This document shows, in pieces, positions 62,736 to 64,000 of a stretch of DNA of 64,000 bases. Source of the stretch: Oleispira sp963851095 (GTDB taxonomy: Bacteria > Pseudomonadota > Gammaproteobacteria > Pseudomonadales > Oceanobacteraceae); NCBI GenBank assembly GCA_963851095.1, contig CAWKOX010000006.1, positions 124,001 through 188,000 on the forward strand, given 5' to 3'. The translations under genes and the position numbers were made by a program. How positions within the stretch are numbered: the first letter of the stretch is position 1; every line of letters starts with the position of its first letter. The notes beneath the pieces were generated by a model. That model had not been told where the DNA came from. It ran no database searches and worked only from the letters and a program-made list of their open reading frames with translations.

Positions 62736-64000
62736 CAGGTATTTTAAATTTTGGCCCTACGTTCATTGATCTATCGGATAGAGCTTGTGTAATGCGTGAC
62801 AAGTTAATTCATCGAGGTCCTGACGATAATAATATAAGTTACTACTATAATGTCGCACTCGTTCATACACGCTTAGCATTGATTGATGTGTCGGGTGGAC
62901 AACAGCCATTTAAATCACCCGATCTGCGCTATACGATTACTTATAATGGTGAAGTGTATAACTACAAATCACTGCGTAAAGAATTAGAAGACTATTGGAA
63001 TTTTACTACCCATTCGGATACTGAAGTTATTCTCGCCGCTTATTTACATTGGGGAAAAGATTGCCTTACACGTTTCAATGGCATGTTCTCATTTTTCATT
63101 TGGGATAATGATAAGCAGCAAGGTTTTGCAGCAAGAGACTTATTAGGAATAAAACCTTTTGTATACCAATACCGCTCTAATGAATTTATCTTTGCCTCAG
63201 AAGCAAAAGCTATTATCGCCATTCAGCCAGATGCACCGATAGCCAACGTTTCAGCCATTGTTGAGTATTTGGCATGTCCGTATTTTAGCGGTGTTGAAGA
63301 ACCTATGTTTGATGGCCTTAAATATCTATTACCAGGTCATTACCTAGTTATTTCAAAAAATGACTTTACTGTCGCTTCTTGGCAAGATTATGAGTTATCT
63401 GATGAACTAACTGATACCCAACAAACAACAGAGCAGCTTGCGAAGTTATTAATAGAGGGAATTCAGTCAACGATGATCGCAGATGTGCCTATCGCCACAT
63501 ATTTAAGTGGAGGATTTGACTCTACGCTAATTACATCGATTGCCAGTAAAAACACTAACAAAACACTAGACACATATACCATTCAGTTTATTAATCAAGA
63601 AGCTTATTGCTATCAAAATTCGCTCATTATTAATTCCGACGATACGCCTTATGCTATTAGAGCGGCTAAAGAATTAAACGTTAATCATAATATAGTAAAC
63701 GTCAGCCATGAATCTCTAGAGGAGTCTTTAAAAAATATTGCAATTAACAATGATACTTTACCGGCTTGGGAGCAAGAGATCGCTCAACATCATTTAGCGA
63801 AAGAGGCTTCTCAATTGTACAAGGTAGTTTTAGTGGGTGATGCAGCAGACGAAACACATTATGGTTATCAGTTCTTATTAGATGATGAAGCGACTCAATC
63901 ACCGTCTGGAATCATTCAGCGCTTTACTCTTCCTCCAATAAATAAAAGCTTATTACCCGATGTTATGAGTTATTTTAACGAAAAATATACTAATTTAACG
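62723..64000 (+). CDS. AsnB-like asparagine synthetase (glutamine-hydrolysing), cut by window end
   Basis: The gene starts at ATG 62723, giving MCGIAGILNFGP with the catalytic Cys2 of class II glutamine amidotransferases. RLALIDVSGGQQPF and ITYNGEVYNYKSLRKELE are family blocks. The synthetase domain begins near residue 240 with TYLSGGFDSTLITSI, and VGDAADETHYGYQF follows. The frame is still open at 64000. It may act as an ordinary AsnB, but its tight place behind the stand-alone ligase, chorismatase and radical SAM gene argues for a pathway-specific amide-forming role. Confidence 0.9.
   Translation, partial: MCGIAGILNFGPTFIDLSDRACVMRDKLIHRGPDDNNISYYYNVALVHTRLALIDVSGGQQPFKSPDLRYTITYNGEVYNYKSLRKELEDYWNFTTHSDTEVILAAYLHWGKDCLTRFNGMFSFFIWDNDKQQGFAARDLLGIKPFVYQYRSNEFIFASEAKAIIAIQPDAPIANVSAIVEYLACPYFSGVEEPMFDGLKYLLPGHYLVISKNDFTVASWQDYELSDELTDTQQTTEQLAKLLIEGIQSTMIADVPIATYLSGGFDSTLITSIASKNTNKTLDTYTIQFINQEAYCYQNSLIINSDDTPYAIRAAKELNVNHNIVNVSHESLEESLKNIAINNDTLPAWEQEIAQHHLAKEASQLYKVVLVGDAADETHYGYQFLLDDEATQSPSGIIQRFTLPPINKSLLPDVMSYFNEKYTNLT

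Overview
The window looks like the chromosome of a marine, Gram-negative gammaproteobacterium of the Oceanospirillales kind (Oleispira, Thalassolituus or Bermanella-like), with moderate to low GC. This is inferred from gene content, not from a search. The indicators are an AlmA-like long-chain alkane monooxygenase operon beside an aldehyde dehydrogenase, a wax ester synthase/DGAT with four phasin-family genes, a DUF3336-patatin lipase, an FFLEELY-motif protein, a NapEFDABC periplasmic nitrate reductase, and CysDN. No rRNA, CRISPR array, insertion sequence or prophage was seen; there is one tRNA (Met, CAT).

Layout. 0-7.1 kb: end of an unknown gene, a soluble chemoreceptor with four tandem PAS domains, an MgtC-like protein, a small secreted pentapeptide-repeat protein, and valS with two frameshifts. 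7.1-14.1 kb: an AT-rich accessory island holding a tightly overlapping minus-strand operon (exported TPR protein, broken GHKL-type ATPase, a small protein, a large protein with PRTase-like features, a second small protein) that looks like an uncharacterised conflict/defence system. It also holds a HEFGH metalloprotease overlapping a lipoprotein gene, and a decayed DUF222/HNH endonuclease. 15-20 kb: almA-SDR-PF10118 hydrolase, divergent from an aldehyde dehydrogenase. 20-25.5 kb: a hypothetical protein, a MarR regulator with two matching operators, an MFS-acyltransferase fusion and an EamA transporter. 25.5-37.5 kb: a storage-lipid region (phasins, PhaD-like TetR regulator, SRPBCC, FFLEELY, WS/DGAT, orphan ParA, DUF445, patatin). 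Three phasin genes share an 18-bp motif 67-69 nt upstream of their starts. 37.7-43.3 kb: exported M19-like protein, AAA ATPase, trhO. 43.4-49.3 kb: nap operon plus moaB. 49.4-56.3 kb: LysE, RDD protein, ZapE, hydrolase, CysDN, tRNA-Met. 56.3-59.8 kb: NAD salvage genes nadM-nadV divergent from their regulator nrtR, with two near-identical palindromic operators. 59.9-64 kb: a compact operon of a chorismatase, a radical SAM protein, a stand-alone asparagine-synthetase-like ligase and a full AsnB-like enzyme (cut by the window end), which is a candidate new natural-product pathway.

A second theme is frameshifts. valS (twice), the repeat protein, the TPR protein, one phasin, a DUF445 protein, an RDD protein and the HNH remnant each become one continuous gene if a single extra base is removed per site. 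The essential valS cannot readily be lost, so residual insertion errors in the assembly are the simplest reading. The GHKL gene needs deletions as well and may be truly decaying.
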